64,000 bases of DNA from Phycisphaeraceae bacterium (GCA_019636565.1 JAHBXG010000002.1:62001-126000); one strand, 5' to 3'; positions 1 through 8,578 are shown, counted from the first letter of the stretch. Notes: generated by a model from the sequence alone, not told the origin. Program-made: numbers and translations.

Positions 1-2
1 TG

Positions 3-1751
3 TGTCTGGATCGGAGCGGCGAACGACTCGCGATCGGGTCGGAGAACGGCGATGTTGCCCTGTTCGATGGCACCGACGGACGCGAGATCACCCGCGTTCG
101 GCTGTGCGACGAATTGATCAGAGGGTTGGAGTTCTCCCCCGATGGCTTGCACTTGCTCGCCGGGTGCGGCGATGGGCGCGTTCTCGACCTCGAACCGCAG
201 ACTTTGGCCGTCCGCCGGACTGTCGCAACATTTTCTTCGGCGGTCACTCGCGTCACATGGTCACCGGATGGCTCGCTCATTGCGATCGCGCTGAACGACG
301 ACACTGTGCGCCTCTGGAGTTGGAACGAACAAACCCCGCCTTCACCCAAACGTACTTACACCGGACACACGATGTCGGCGGCTTCGCTTGTGTTCGATCC
401 GGACTCGAAGATCCTCGCATCCGGCGGGGGCGACAGAACGATCCGGGTCTGGGCGATCGATCAAGACGAAGCCGTGGCTGTGCTCGATGCTCCGAACGGC
501 ACGATCCGCTCACTCAACTTCACGCCGGACGGCCGGCGCATCATCGCCGGGGGTTGGTGGGCGATCAACGTGTGGGATTGGCGCTCACAGACCAAACTCC
601 GTTCCTATTCGTGTCCGGATTCCTGCAGCGGGTCGGCCCTCGTCCGCGGCGGCGAGGAATTATGGACGACGATCGGCGACTGTATCCGAATTTGGGATTT
701 TTCGCCGACACCCGGTGTCGTTGTGCTTCCGGGCCACAGCGGGCGCGCCGTCGCTGCGTGGAGCCCGGACTCCAAACTGATCGCCACCGGCGATACCTCG
801 GGGGCCATCCGGCTTTTCGACGGCGAGACGTTGGCGCCTCTTCGCTCGTTTTCGGGGATGCAGGGGCGCGTTCGCGCCCTTTCGTTTGATCGCACCTCGC
901 GATACCTCGTGGCGGCCGGCGAAACCAATCAGGCCCGGGTGTTCGATCTGCAATCGCCCAACCCGGAGCCTGCGGGCGTGCTCAAGGGCGCGTTTGCGTT
1001 CTCGCCCCGCTCGGTTGAGTTCTCGCCCGACAACACCATGCTGGTGCTCCCCTACCGCGACGGTTGCCACCGCGTGCTGAAGTTCCCAGAGTGCACTGAA
1101 CTGTTCAGAATCCCGACCGCCAATGACACCGAGGCGCTGAGCGCCCGCTTTTCGCCTGATGGCAAGATGCTCGCAACAAACGACCGCGACATGGCACTCC
1201 GCCTTTGGAGCGTTCCGGGCTGGAAGCCGTTGGGAAGCATGCGTCCGACCGGAACCTCGCCCCAGCCGTGGTCGATGGAATTCACGCCCGACTCGGCTCA
1301 GATTGTCCTCACCAGTTGGAACAAGCGCGCCGAGTTGTGGGACGTGTCCACGTGTAAACTGGTCAGCGCTTTCGAGGGACACGCCGGCCTCCTGACCGAT
1401 GTCGCCATCCGCCAGCGCGAGTCCATGATCTTCGCCACCGCCAGCACGGACGGAACCCTCAAGCTCTGGGATATGACCCATACCAACGAGCCCTGCATGC
1501 TCACGATCGACCGGTTTCAGGGTTGGGAGGTCAACAGTCTGCAATGGAGTCCTGACGGACGAAAACTTCTTGTCGGCGACTCGATCGGAAGTGTGCAGGT
1601 CTGGAACATGCGCTATTTCAATCGCCACATGGGTGGCAACATGCAGTACCAGCTCGATCGGCACCGATCGATGCTGCCGCCCGATGCACCGATGGACGTC
1701 ATTCTCGAGGAGATGAGGATCCTCAACGACCGCTCTCGAACCGGGGCGTGA
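3..1751 (+). CDS. WD40 beta-propeller protein, 5' end outside window
   Basis: The reading frame is open from the first bases of the window, so the gene begins upstream; 582 residues are visible. About thirteen WD40-type blades follow one another, with recurrent 'SPDG' turns and terminal Trp-Asp-like pairs such as TVRLWSW, TIRVWAID, CIRIWDF, TLKLWDM and SVQVWNM. That number fits two seven-bladed propellers. A short non-repeat tail of about 45 residues closes the protein. WD40 propellers are scaffolds for protein-protein contacts. In planctomycetes such long arrays often sit behind a Ser/Thr kinase domain, but that part would lie outside the window, so a kinase fusion is only a guess. The next gene downstream lies on the other strand. 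Confidence 0.9.
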   Translation, partial: CLDRSGERLAIGSENGDVALFDGTDGREITRVRLCDELIRGLEFSPDGLHLLAGCGDGRVLDLEPQTLAVRRTVATFSSAVTRVTWSPDGSLIAIALNDDTVRLWSWNEQTPPSPKRTYTGHTMSAASLVFDPDSKILASGGGDRTIRVWAIDQDEAVAVLDAPNGTIRSLNFTPDGRRIIAGGWWAINVWDWRSQTKLRSYSCPDSCSGSALVRGGEELWTTIGDCIRIWDFSPTPGVVVLPGHSGRAVAAWSPDSKLIATGDTSGAIRLFDGETLAPLRSFSGMQGRVRALSFDRTSRYLVAAGETNQARVFDLQSPNPEPAGVLKGAFAFSPRSVEFSPDNTMLVLPYRDGCHRVLKFPECTELFRIPTANDTEALSARFSPDGKMLATNDRDMALRLWSVPGWKPLGSMRPTGTSPQPWSMEFTPDSAQIVLTSWNKRAELWDVSTCKLVSAFEGHAGLLTDVAIRQRESMIFATASTDGTLKLWDMTHTNEPCMLTIDRFQGWEVNSLQWSPDGRKLLVGDSIGSVQVWNMRYFNRHMGGNMQYQLDRHRSMLPPDAPMDVILEEMRILNDRSRTGA

Positions 1752-1955
1752 TTTCGGACACGAAATCGAACTGGATAGCAATTGCGGCGAAAATCAGTTT
1801 TCGTCGCAAATTCTCTGCGCTCGCCGCGGCCCGATTCCGCTTCCGTGTTTAGCAGACGCCACCGATCCGACATGCGGCCCGTCCGTTGAAGGGAATGCGC
1901 ATGCGGCACACACGGCCGGCACCCTCGCGAGTGGGCGCCGGTCCTTTTCGCTGCA

Positions 1956-2333
1956 CTACTTCGCCTTCGTTCCGGCATCCAACGGATCGACATCCAACTC
2001 ATCCGCGTGCAGTCGGTGCAACATGCGGTGTGCCGCGGGAGTCAGGAGAACCGTCACCGTGGTGATGAACGCGATCCCCGAGAACAGCGCGTAGATGATC
2101 CCGAATAATTTTCCGCTTTGCGTGCTCGGGTTTCCGCTCGGACCCATCGCCGTCAGGATCATTGTGGCCGAATACGCCGCATCGATCCAATCCTGCTTGT
2201 CGAAAATGTGGTAGCCGACAGTCCCGATCGCCAATGAAAACCCGACGATGCCGATCGCGATCAATCCGTGCCATGCCTGTCTGCGAAGAAACTGGGCGCG
2301 GGGCAGAATCGGTTCGGACTTGTGTTCGTACAT
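1956..2333 (-). CDS. Small two-helix channel-like membrane protein
   Basis: A 125-residue protein with two hydrophobic segments (about residues 24-44 and 80-100) separated by a loop reading DAAYSATMILTAMGPSG. The layout (helix, re-entrant loop, helix) and the Thr-x-x-Gly-like centre resemble the pore region of two-TM potassium-channel-like proteins (Ion_trans_2 type), but the canonical TVGYG filter is absent. The N-terminus is basic and cytoplasmic by the positive-inside rule, and the C-terminus is short and hydrophilic. It would sit in the inner membrane. Ion specificity cannot be read from the sequence. The downstream neighbour is convergent (WD40 gene). The family call is moderate; an unrelated two-TM protein remains possible. 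Confidence 0.6.
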   Translation of the reverse strand: MYEHKSEPILPRAQFLRRQAWHGLIAIGIVGFSLAIGTVGYHIFDKQDWIDAAYSATMILTAMGPSGNPSTQSGKLFGIIYALFSGIAFITTVTVLLTPAAHRMLHRLHADELDVDPLDAGTKAK

Positions 2334-2402
2334 GCGCGGTCAGGATACCAGCAGAAAAGCCGGGTGAAGCCCGAATGGCTCCGTTGTTCGCTCCGTCCGC
2401 GG

Positions 2403-3518
2403 CTAATACCCGGTCTGCATATCCACAACATTCAGCAGCGGCTCCCCGGCTCCGAACCGCCGCACGTTTTCGATGATCAGAAGTCGGAAGCGATCCTGCG
2501 TCAAGTCGGCATCCGCCGAGACGTGGGGTGTGATGATGACGTGCGGTTCTTTCCACAATGGATGCCCGGCCGGCAACGGCTCCGGGTCGGTCACGTCGAG
2601 ACACGCACCGGCGAGTCGACCACCCCGCAGAGCCTCAAGTAGCGCCGTCGTTTCCACCACTCGACCTCTTGCCACATTGATCAGGATCGCGCCCGGCTTC
2701 ATCACCCCGAACGCCCGGGCGTCGAACATCTTTTCTGTTTCTGCGGTCAATGGAACGCAGATCGCTACGACATCGGCCTCGGGAAGCAGCCCGAGCAGAT
2801 CTTCGGGCTTGCCGACTTTCTTTACGAACTCCGGAGACGATGCGTCGCTCCGGCGCGTCGCGATGACGCGCATGTCGAACCCGTTGGCCCGCTTGGCAAC
2901 CTCGGAGCCGATTCCGCCCAGTCCTACCACCAACATCGTCTTACCCTGGAGGGCCGATGGCCTGATGTCGCCTTCCGCGTCCTCCCACCTTTGTTTCTGC
3001 TGCAGCGCGTTGTATTCGCGCAGGTTGCGCGTCAGCGTCAGGAGCATGGCGAACGCGTGATCGGCGATCGCCGGACCGTGAACGGCACGGCTGTTGGTCA
3101 CGACAATGGTGTCTCGATCCGCCAGTGATTTGATTCCCATGAGCCGATCGACGCCGGCTGACGGCGACACGACCCAAACTAGGTTCGGCGCCGCCGCGAG
3201 AAACTCCGGGGTCAGCAGCCGCGCGTCCGCCGCGTGGGCGGTCGCGGCGTGCGCAAGCGCGGTCTGACGATTAAGACCGTCGACAATCGTGACGTTCGGG
3301 GCGGCGAAGCGCATCTCCTCCAGCGTTGTCGCCGGGAGTGTGCCGGTCAGCAGGGTCAGCTTCGGTCGCGCCGATGCCTGGACTTCCGCGGGAATCGGAT
3401 ACGCCACCCGCGAATTGCGAGTGGATCCGATCGGTTCGACCGGCTGCCGCGCGACTCCGATCAGAAATGTCGCAATACAGCCGACCACAATCGCGCAGCG
3501 AATTGTTGCATTCCGCAT
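2403..3518 (-). CDS. D-2-hydroxyacid dehydrogenase with N-terminal membrane segment
   Basis: A 371-residue NAD-binding 2-hydroxyacid dehydrogenase. The Rossmann motif GLGGIGSEVAKR lies near residue 200, the catalytic Arg is in NVARGRVV, the Glu in TDPEPLP, and the His in IITPHVSA. Family members reduce 2-keto acids to D-2-hydroxy acids with NAD(P)H. The substrate cannot be named. Unusually, the protein begins with a hydrophobic segment (residues about 7-24) resembling a signal anchor. The start is well supported because AAAGGAG precedes this ATG at good spacing, so the segment is probably real. It is about 40-50 residues longer than typical cytoplasmic relatives. Confidence 0.85.
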   Translation of the reverse strand: MRNATIRCAIVVGCIATFLIGVARQPVEPIGSTRNSRVAYPIPAEVQASARPKLTLLTGTLPATTLEEMRFAAPNVTIVDGLNRQTALAHAATAHAADARLLTPEFLAAAPNLVWVVSPSAGVDRLMGIKSLADRDTIVVTNSRAVHGPAIADHAFAMLLTLTRNLREYNALQQKQRWEDAEGDIRPSALQGKTMLVVGLGGIGSEVAKRANGFDMRVIATRRSDASSPEFVKKVGKPEDLLGLLPEADVVAICVPLTAETEKMFDARAFGVMKPGAILINVARGRVVETTALLEALRGGRLAGACLDVTDPEPLPAGHPLWKEPHVIITPHVSADADLTQDRFRLLIIENVRRFGAGEPLLNVVDMQTGY

Positions 3519-3558
3519 GCTTGCTCCTTTGGCTTGCCCCGTGAGCGGCCCTGCGGCA

Positions 3559-3837
3559 TCAGCGTTGTTGACGCTTTAAGTCGAGATCAATCGGAATCGG
3601 CTGCCAGTTGGGGATGCCTCTGGGGCTCTTGACCTGATTGTCGGCCTGAATGAAGTCGATCGAACCATCGTCGTAGACACGGTAGATGTAGCTGTCGCCG
3701 CCGCTAACGCCGATGATTTTTCGACCCTGTGCCTGGCCGATCAGGCAAAGGGCCAACGCGCCCGCGCCCATCGCGATGGCAGTCCGCTTCCAGAAAATCG
3801 CCTCGGTTCGCAGCCTGGCCTTGGTTTTGTCTGTCAT
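3559..3837 (-). CDS. Small membrane-anchored protein of unknown family, paralogue of the 5.3 kb gene
   Basis: A 92-residue protein with one hydrophobic helix (about residues 19-36) after a basic N-terminus, then a hydrophilic domain. The domain shares a pattern with the protein at 5333-5686: Y-x-Y-R-x-Y-x-x-G-x-I-D, then W-x-PIPID-x-x-L. Neither is recognised. The start has a GGAG ribosome site eight bases upstream. The C-terminal domain probably lies outside the cytoplasm, because a basic N-terminus followed by a single helix favours that topology. It is the nearest upstream gene to the 2-hydroxyacid dehydrogenase (40 bp) and may be cotranscribed with it. Confidence 0.7.
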   Translation of the reverse strand: MTDKTKARLRTEAIFWKRTAIAMGAGALALCLIGQAQGRKIIGVSGGDSYIYRVYDDGSIDFIQADNQVKSPRGIPNWQPIPIDLDLKRQQR

Positions 3838-3870
3838 GTGTGCTCCAAACGCGTCGTCACAAATGAAAAA

Positions 3871-3899
3871 ACAGCCGCCGGAACTTCGGCGGCTGTTTC
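3871..3899 (-). terminator. Rho-independent terminator of the PEP-CTERM gene
   Basis: Ten-bp perfect stem (acagccgccg / cggcggctgt) with a six-base loop. Read leftward it ends in a T run. It lies about 30 bp past the stop of the 3931-4593 gene. The right-hand flank also carries a short T run, so it could work both ways. Confidence 0.85.
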
Positions 3900-3930
3900 A
3901 AATGATACCAGTGATCAGAATCGAATCGTG

Positions 3931-4593
3931 TCAGCGACGCCGACGCAGACCGGCGAAGCCCGCGAGAGCTCCGAAGGCGAGCACGCCCGGGGCGGGAACG
4001 GCCACGCCTTCGGCTCGCAGCAGCCACGCGCCGGGGAGCGGCAGCACCTGGTCAACGCGCTTGGCCAAGGCGTTTGCGCCGAGATTATCGACGTTCATGC
4101 CGCTGGTTGCGGGGTTGTAGAAGTACCACGAGCGATCGACGCGCCCCGTGAGATCGCCTGCGGCGGGCTTGTCCACGCCCTTCACCGTGAAGGCCGTCGC
4201 GAGCACGAAAAAGCCGCCGTTCACGATCGTGTCGGGAATGTCAAAGTTCGTAAAGACCGAACCGCCGACCTGCGTCGGAACAGCCGTGACCTGCGCGAGC
4301 AGCGTCGCGTTGAGCGGGTTGTAGTCGTTGTCCGAATCGGCAAAGAGGTAGATGGTCACCGGCGTGGTGGGGTTGAAGTTCGGCCCGAATGCGCACGACA
4401 CCGAAGTAATCTTGGTGCCGCCGACGTCGGACATGAAGTAGTTGCCCCAACCGGTCACCGGATTTACCGGGAACGAGCTGGGCGGTCCGACAGCAACGGT
4501 GGTCGTGCCATTGTCGTAGGCGAAAGTGGTGGCCAGAGCCGGAGCGCACGCAAGCGCAGCGACAGTGAAGCCGGAAACAAAGCGGATCGTCAT
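3931..4593 (-). CDS. Secreted protein with PEP-CTERM-like sorting tail
   Basis: A 220-residue protein with an N-terminal signal peptide (cleavage near ALA-TTFAYD, residue about 22) and a C-terminal sorting signal: VPAPGVLAFGALAGFAG followed by four basic residues. The tail is the planctomycete form of PEP-CTERM, with PAPG replacing PEP. Such tails are processed by exosortase-type enzymes in the inner membrane; no exosortase is in this window. The middle is rich in Thr, Asn and Gly and looks beta-stranded, with no recognised catalytic motif. GAGGAG precedes the start. It is likely an extracellular or surface protein of unknown role. Confidence 0.85.
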   Translation of the reverse strand: MTIRFVSGFTVAALACAPALATTFAYDNGTTTVAVGPPSSFPVNPVTGWGNYFMSDVGGTKITSVSCAFGPNFNPTTPVTIYLFADSDNDYNPLNATLLAQVTAVPTQVGGSVFTNFDIPDTIVNGGFFVLATAFTVKGVDKPAAGDLTGRVDRSWYFYNPATSGMNVDNLGANALAKRVDQVLPLPGAWLLRAEGVAVPAPGVLAFGALAGFAGLRRRR

Positions 4594-4619
4594 GTCTCGA
4601 ACTCCTCAAAAAGTGACAA

Positions 4620-4653
4620 GCCCGGGCCGCGTAAACGCGGAAACAGCCCGGGC
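4620..4653 (-). terminator. Strong GC hairpin upstream of the PEP-CTERM gene
   Basis: Two copies of the self-complementary block gcccgggc flank a smaller ccgcg/cgcgg stem. Read leftward, a TTTTT run follows about seven bases later. It lies 130 bp past the osmC stop and 27 bp before the PEP-CTERM start. It could end osmC transcription or form part of the next gene's leader; the sequence does not decide. Confidence 0.45.
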
Positions 4654-4783
4654 CTCGAAGAGCCTACACCGGAGCCCGTTCGCAATTCAAGAGCGAGAAA
4701 CACGGAGCGCGTAGAAAATCTCGCTCGCGAACTCCGGAAAGTTCCGGACTCGCGCGCGATGCGCCACTCCCATGAAGAATCTC

Positions 4784-5215
4784 TTAGCTGAGATTTGCTT
4801 CCATTGTGATCTTGGTGTTGAGCACTTTGCTCACAGGGCAATTGGTTTTTGCTTCGTTCGCCAGTTGCTCAAACTTGGCCGAGTCGATGCCGGGAACGGT
4901 TCCCGTGACGTCGAGATGAATTGCAGCGATCTGCCATCCGCCCCCCACTTGCTCCATGGAGAGCGTGGCGTTGGTGGCGAGCTTCGTCGGGGTGATCCCG
5001 TTGTTGGACATGATGAAAGAGAGCGCCATCGTGAAGCAACCGGCGTGGGCCGCGGCAATCAGCTCTTCCGGGTTGGTGCCGTTTGCACTCTCGAACCTGG
5101 ACGCAAACGAATAAGGGGTGTTCTTGAGCGCGCCGCCGGGGGCACTGAGCGTGCCGGCACCGTCTTTGATTGAACCGTTCCACTGAGCCTGAGCCGTTCG
5201 CTTGATCGTGGGCAT
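4784..5215 (-). CDS. OsmC/Ohr family peroxiredoxin
   Basis: A 143-residue OsmC-type protein. The two family cysteines are present, in AAAHAGCFTMAL (about residue 60) and in TNCPVSKVL near the C-terminus. These proteins reduce organic hydroperoxides in the cytoplasm as dimers, with the paired cysteines forming the active-site disulfide. The start is taken at the ATG giving MPTIKRTAQ, which has GGAGGA seven bases upstream. The frame is open for ten more codons, but no ribosome site supports the longer form. The N-terminal WNG-x-I-KDG-x-G sequence fits the OsmC (YhfA/OsmC) side better than Ohr. Confidence 0.93.
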   Translation of the reverse strand: MPTIKRTAQAQWNGSIKDGAGTLSAPGGALKNTPYSFASRFESANGTNPEELIAAAHAGCFTMALSFIMSNNGITPTKLATNATLSMEQVGGGWQIAAIHLDVTGTVPGIDSAKFEQLANEAKTNCPVSKVLNTKITMEANLS

Positions 5216-5332
5216 GATGATTCCTCCAAATACGTTTCCGCGCACCGTACCTCGCGGTGCTTCGCCGTTAGCCTAGACCGGCTTGCGGGATTGTCCGCAG
5301 GTACTTTTGCAGTGACATTCCACGCGGGCTAT

Positions 5333-5686
5333 TCAGGGCGTGCCGACCCGGATCAATTTGGGGTCGATTGGAATCGGCGTCCAGGTTGCGACACCGAGGG
5401 AGGTGCGAGGCCCTTCGTGAGGTGTCAAATAATCGATAGCGCCGTTTTCGTACAAGCGGTACAGGTAGGTTTTTCCGTCGTGCTGGGCAGATGTCACCCC
5501 GATGACCTTCCACGGATCAACCACGCGGGGCGTATACAGCAGCACTTGATCGCCATCGGTGACATAAAACCCGCTTGGGGGAGCCATCCCCAGCATGGAA
5601 GCGCCCAACAAAGCTCCAACGCCGCCCGCGATGGCGCCTGCAAGAAAGCCAACCCGACCTCGATTTGCAATCATCTCCGTTCGCAT
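5333..5686 (-). CDS. Small membrane-anchored protein of unknown family, paralogue of the 3.6 kb gene
   Basis: A 117-residue protein with a Gly/Ala-rich hydrophobic helix (about residues 13-34) and a hydrophilic C-terminal domain. The domain carries TYLYRLYENGAIDYL and then WTPIPIDPKL, the same spacing of conserved residues as in the protein at 3559-3837. The start is chosen at the ATG behind AAAGGAGG, not the longer in-frame form. The extra stretch before the shared motif (residues about 38-65) is absent from the shorter paralogue. Function is unknown; by topology the domain probably faces the periplasm. The upstream gene is the alpha/beta hydrolase, 25 bp away on the same strand, so cotranscription is likely. 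Confidence 0.72.
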   Translation of the reverse strand: MRTEMIANRGRVGFLAGAIAGGVGALLGASMLGMAPPSGFYVTDGDQVLLYTPRVVDPWKVIGVTSAQHDGKTYLYRLYENGAIDYLTPHEGPRTSLGVATWTPIPIDPKLIRVGTP

Positions 5687-5711
5687 GATGCAGCCTCCTT
5701 TATCGCGATGC

Positions 5712-7256
5712 TCACTTCGGCGACTGCAGCGCGCCGGGAGTGACGGCGGTTCGCGGGGCACCGTCGGAAACGAGTGTGTTTCCCGCGATCCACTTCATGA
5801 TTTCCGATTCCGTCCAGTCATAGAACGGGTTGAAACGCATGCGCATCATCAGGCTCGGAGAAATCGCCAGCACCCCGTTTTCGCCTCGCAACGCCAGTGT
5901 GCCCAATGGCAGCCTGGTCGCCGACTCTTGCTCACCCGATCCGTACACCGGATCGCTGGGTGGAATGGGCAGCGCAACATGCGAGAGGGAGAAATTTCCT
6001 ACGGGCCACGAGACACCGATGTCTCTCTCGGTGATCTTGCCGCCGTTCAGGGTCCGGCTGAACACTTCCGGCGAGTCCGGTGCGCGGTTTGAAACCAAGG
6101 TGAGCACAAACGGCAAATCCGTCCGCTTGAGTCTCGGCCGGATGTGCTCTTCGAAATTGGAATCGGTCAGTCCCTCAAGCCAGGACGACCGGTTCATGTC
6201 AAAGAGAATCAGTTCGCCGCGGCCGCGTGGCAATCGGTCCATCAGTTCGTCGATCATGCGATAGGCGATGACCGTCGCGTCTGCCGCGGATTGCACCACC
6301 AGCACGGGCGGGAAGTCCTTCAAACCGTTCTTTTCCGAAAGCGCCGCCAAGGATCGTCCGACTTGCCGCGTGATGCGAAACGCCTGCAGACTCGCATTCG
6401 TGGGCCATGACGAGTACTTGAAAGGGTCGATCTCAGGCTCGATCCCGCTCCACGCAAGCTTTTTTTCACCTGAAATCGTCGAGACGATGGGGTACAGCTC
6501 GGTGAATTCTGCGAGTGGGGTTATCCCGATCATCGGGGAGATCAGCACCATGGCGTTGGGCTTGGGTGCGTCGTCATCCTTCAACAGGCTTTCGCACACA
6601 TCATTTACGCACAGCGCCCCGCCGTTGGAATAGCCCACCATCAGCAGGGGCCGATCGGCCGCGACTCGCCGGCGCAAATCGGCCATGGCGAGTCGGGTGG
6701 CCGCCGCCCAATCGCGCCAATCGGAATCCGCAAGCGCCTTGGGACTCGTTCCGTGACCGGGCACGCGAAGGCAGATGACCGTGTATCCGGTCGCGTGAAG
6801 CCTTTCGGCGAGCGTACGGAGTGAGTAGGGCGCGTCGGACAGGCCGTGGATCAGCAGCGCCCCGCCAATCGGGTTTTCTGCTTCGGCAACAAATGTGCGA
6901 TTCCAATTGCGCTCGGCAATGGTGGTCGGATCGCAGACCGATCCGATCTTGAATCGCGAGAATCTTCCTACAACTTTGGGTGACCAGTCGTCTTTGATCA
7001 GGCGGTCGAGTTCAGCAAAGACCTTGTCTTCCTGTTTCAGGTAGTCCCCAAATGTGTACCCCGGTTTGGCGTCGGATGCACGGAATTCCGAAGCAGGAGC
7101 GGCCGTGTGCCATCCCTGAAGAGCCGGCAGCGTTCGCGCAAAACGCACCCAGGCAAAGACCACTCCGCTTGCGCCCGCGAGCGCGAGGAGAATCACAAAA
7201 ACAGTCGCGAGGACCAGAAGTCGGACGAGTTGACGACGCGCGGCGGAAAGGGTCAT
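5712..7256 (-). CDS. Membrane-anchored alpha/beta hydrolase
   Basis: A 514-residue protein with an N-terminal transmembrane helix (about residues 12-34), then an alpha/beta-hydrolase fold. The oxyanion region reads LLIHGLSDAPYS, the nucleophile elbow is GYSNGG (Ser about residue 222), a later acidic residue lies in VQSAADATV, and a His in LSHVALPI could complete the triad. These resemble serine aminopeptidase/monoacylglycerol-lipase-like hydrolases (Hydrolase_4). The protein is longer than the usual 280-320 residues because of an N-terminal extension of about 120 residues and a loop before the His. The catalytic domain probably faces the periplasm. Substrate unknown. Confidence 0.82.
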   Translation of the reverse strand: MTLSAARRQLVRLLVLATVFVILLALAGASGVVFAWVRFARTLPALQGWHTAAPASEFRASDAKPGYTFGDYLKQEDKVFAELDRLIKDDWSPKVVGRFSRFKIGSVCDPTTIAERNWNRTFVAEAENPIGGALLIHGLSDAPYSLRTLAERLHATGYTVICLRVPGHGTSPKALADSDWRDWAAATRLAMADLRRRVAADRPLLMVGYSNGGALCVNDVCESLLKDDDAPKPNAMVLISPMIGITPLAEFTELYPIVSTISGEKKLAWSGIEPEIDPFKYSSWPTNASLQAFRITRQVGRSLAALSEKNGLKDFPPVLVVQSAADATVIAYRMIDELMDRLPRGRGELILFDMNRSSWLEGLTDSNFEEHIRPRLKRTDLPFVLTLVSNRAPDSPEVFSRTLNGGKITERDIGVSWPVGNFSLSHVALPIPPSDPVYGSGEQESATRLPLGTLALRGENGVLAISPSLMMRMRFNPFYDWTESEIMKWIAGNTLVSDGAPRTAVTPGALQSPK

Positions 7257-7321
7257 GGGTGCTGCATGCTACCCGCCGGCGCCGACCGCGGCCTAACACC
7301 CAATCCATCGCCTGCCGAAGC

Positions 7322-7657
7322 CTACCTACCGCTGGTAGAAACCTGAGGTCGTGGGGCGTTTCCGCCTTTCGAGACCGACGAACCTGCTTCTTTCCCGCCT
7401 TCCCACACCCGTCCCGCGGCGATTCCCGGGCGATTCTTCCGTCCGGCCTCCGCGCGCAGCTCCCGCTCAGCCTGCATCCAGTCCTTCTCGGCATCGCCGG
7501 CAGCTCCATTCCGGGCAAGGAAAATGAAGTATGCTCGCTCTCGGATCGCGTCCGTCGAGCTCTCCGACTGTGATTGCCCCAAATCGGGGTGCTGCGCATT
7601 CGCCGTGATTGGATTGAGGGAACCGTGCTCGGAATTCTGAACAATGTTCCTGGCCAT
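7322..7657 (-). CDS. DUF2934 domain protein
   Basis: A 111-residue protein whose middle (about residues 38-70) reads IRERAYFIFLARNGAAG and then DWMQAERELRAE. This is the signature of the DUF2934 family: Ile-Arg-x-x-Ala-Tyr, a Gly-containing turn, then Asp-Trp-x-x-Ala-Glu. The family is small, helical and of unknown role. The start is taken at the ATG giving MARNIVQ, behind AAGGAGG; a longer in-frame start lacks a ribosome site. The C-terminus is basic and low in complexity. No partner gene is evident. Confidence 0.8.
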   Translation of the reverse strand: MARNIVQNSEHGSLNPITANAQHPDLGQSQSESSTDAIRERAYFIFLARNGAAGDAEKDWMQAERELRAEAGRKNRPGIAAGRVWEGGKEAGSSVSKGGNAPRPQVSTSGR

Positions 7658-8042
7658 AGTGCCTCCTTGCCCACCCGACGCGATTGTGAAAACCCCGCAT
7701 TTGGGTCCGTGCACCGCATTCAGAAAGCGACATTCTTTGGATGCGGTGGTCGTGCTGAAAATGCACTCGACTCTTGAAATACCGGCGTGTGATGAAATCA
7801 GAATGAACGCGGGATCAAGAGCCTCGAAGCACGTACACCGGCTTTGGGCGGCAGCGTCGCGGGCACCCGCCTGGCCTGCGCCAGATGCCCGATTGAAGGA
7901 CTTGTGTTGTCATGATCTATCACGTGGAGCCGGGCATCCGCACGGCCGTGACGAGCGCTGCCGGGATCGTGGCTTGAATCGAAGTTCAATAAAAAACCGG
8001 GCGAAATGCCCGGTTGCATGAGGATTCCGAGTCGCGATTCCG
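7658..8042. other. Intergenic stretch without a recognisable gene
   Basis: About 385 bp between the DUF2934 start and the lipoprotein stop. It holds the terminator at 7995-8015. Open frames on both strands show no domain, signal peptide or ribosome site. The DUF2934 promoter should lie in the left part, but no clear -35/-10 pair was seen. Confidence 0.6.
7995..8015 (-). terminator. Rho-independent terminator of the lipoprotein gene
   Basis: Eight-bp perfect stem (aaccgggc / gcccggtt) with a five-base loop. Read leftward it is followed by a TTTTTT run. It sits about 28 bp past the stop of the gene at 8043-8489. Confidence 0.85.
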
Positions 8043-8489
8043 CTACTTCAACTTGCTCATGAGGTCACTCACGCTTGAGTTGATCTTGCCCAACTGATCG
8101 GTCAACTGAGTGCTGAGAGAACTCCACTTGTCGGCCGCTGCGGTTTTCAGTTCGCCGAGCGTTTTTTCTGCGCTTGAGAGCTGAGACTGCACCGAATCCA
8201 CGCCAGACTTGAGCGTGGATTTCAGAGGCTCGGACTGGGAATTGACTTTTTTGGCCAATTCGTCAACTTGCGACTTTGCCGAATTGAACATCTCGGTGGC
8301 TTTGGACACCGCTGAGGCCTGCAACTCGCTGGCCTTGTCTGAAACCGTCGCTGCTGCGTCCTTTGCGGCGTTCGCGGCCGAACCGGTCATTTCTTTGGCT
8401 TTGGAAGCCGCCTTGTCGGCTTCTTCGCCGCACGCCCACAATCCGGCCGAAAGCGCCACGCAAAGCGACGTCATGAGCAGATTCTTCAT
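8043..8489 (-). CDS. Coiled-coil lipoprotein
   Basis: A 148-residue lipoprotein. The signal peptide ends in a lipobox, LWAC (Cys about residue 20). The mature part is almost wholly alpha-helical and rich in Ala, Lys, Ser and Glu, with heptad-like repeats (KASELQASAVSKATEMF, AEKTLGELKTAA). It resembles LEA-like or apolipoprotein-like amphipathic proteins, but no family is certain. It should be anchored in a membrane facing the periplasm. The start follows AAGGAG, and a longer in-frame start is rejected. The gene ends at a strong terminator. The nuclease-like gene upstream is 90 bp away on the same strand. Confidence 0.8.
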   Translation of the reverse strand: MKNLLMTSLCVALSAGLWACGEEADKAASKAKEMTGSAANAAKDAAATVSDKASELQASAVSKATEMFNSAKSQVDELAKKVNSQSEPLKSTLKSGVDSVQSQLSSAEKTLGELKTAAADKWSSLSTQLTDQLGKINSSVSDLMSKLK

Positions 8490-8578
8490 CGAGTTCTCCT
8501 TCGCGGCGAGGAAGGACGCGCCCCGATTCGCCGCAAAACCCTGGGGCACAAAAAGCCTACCACACCATCCGCCGGCAA

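Noticed and set aside
7658-7990. Short open frames in the gap after the DUF2934 gene
   Set aside because: They lack ribosome sites and domains, and overlap one another on both strands.
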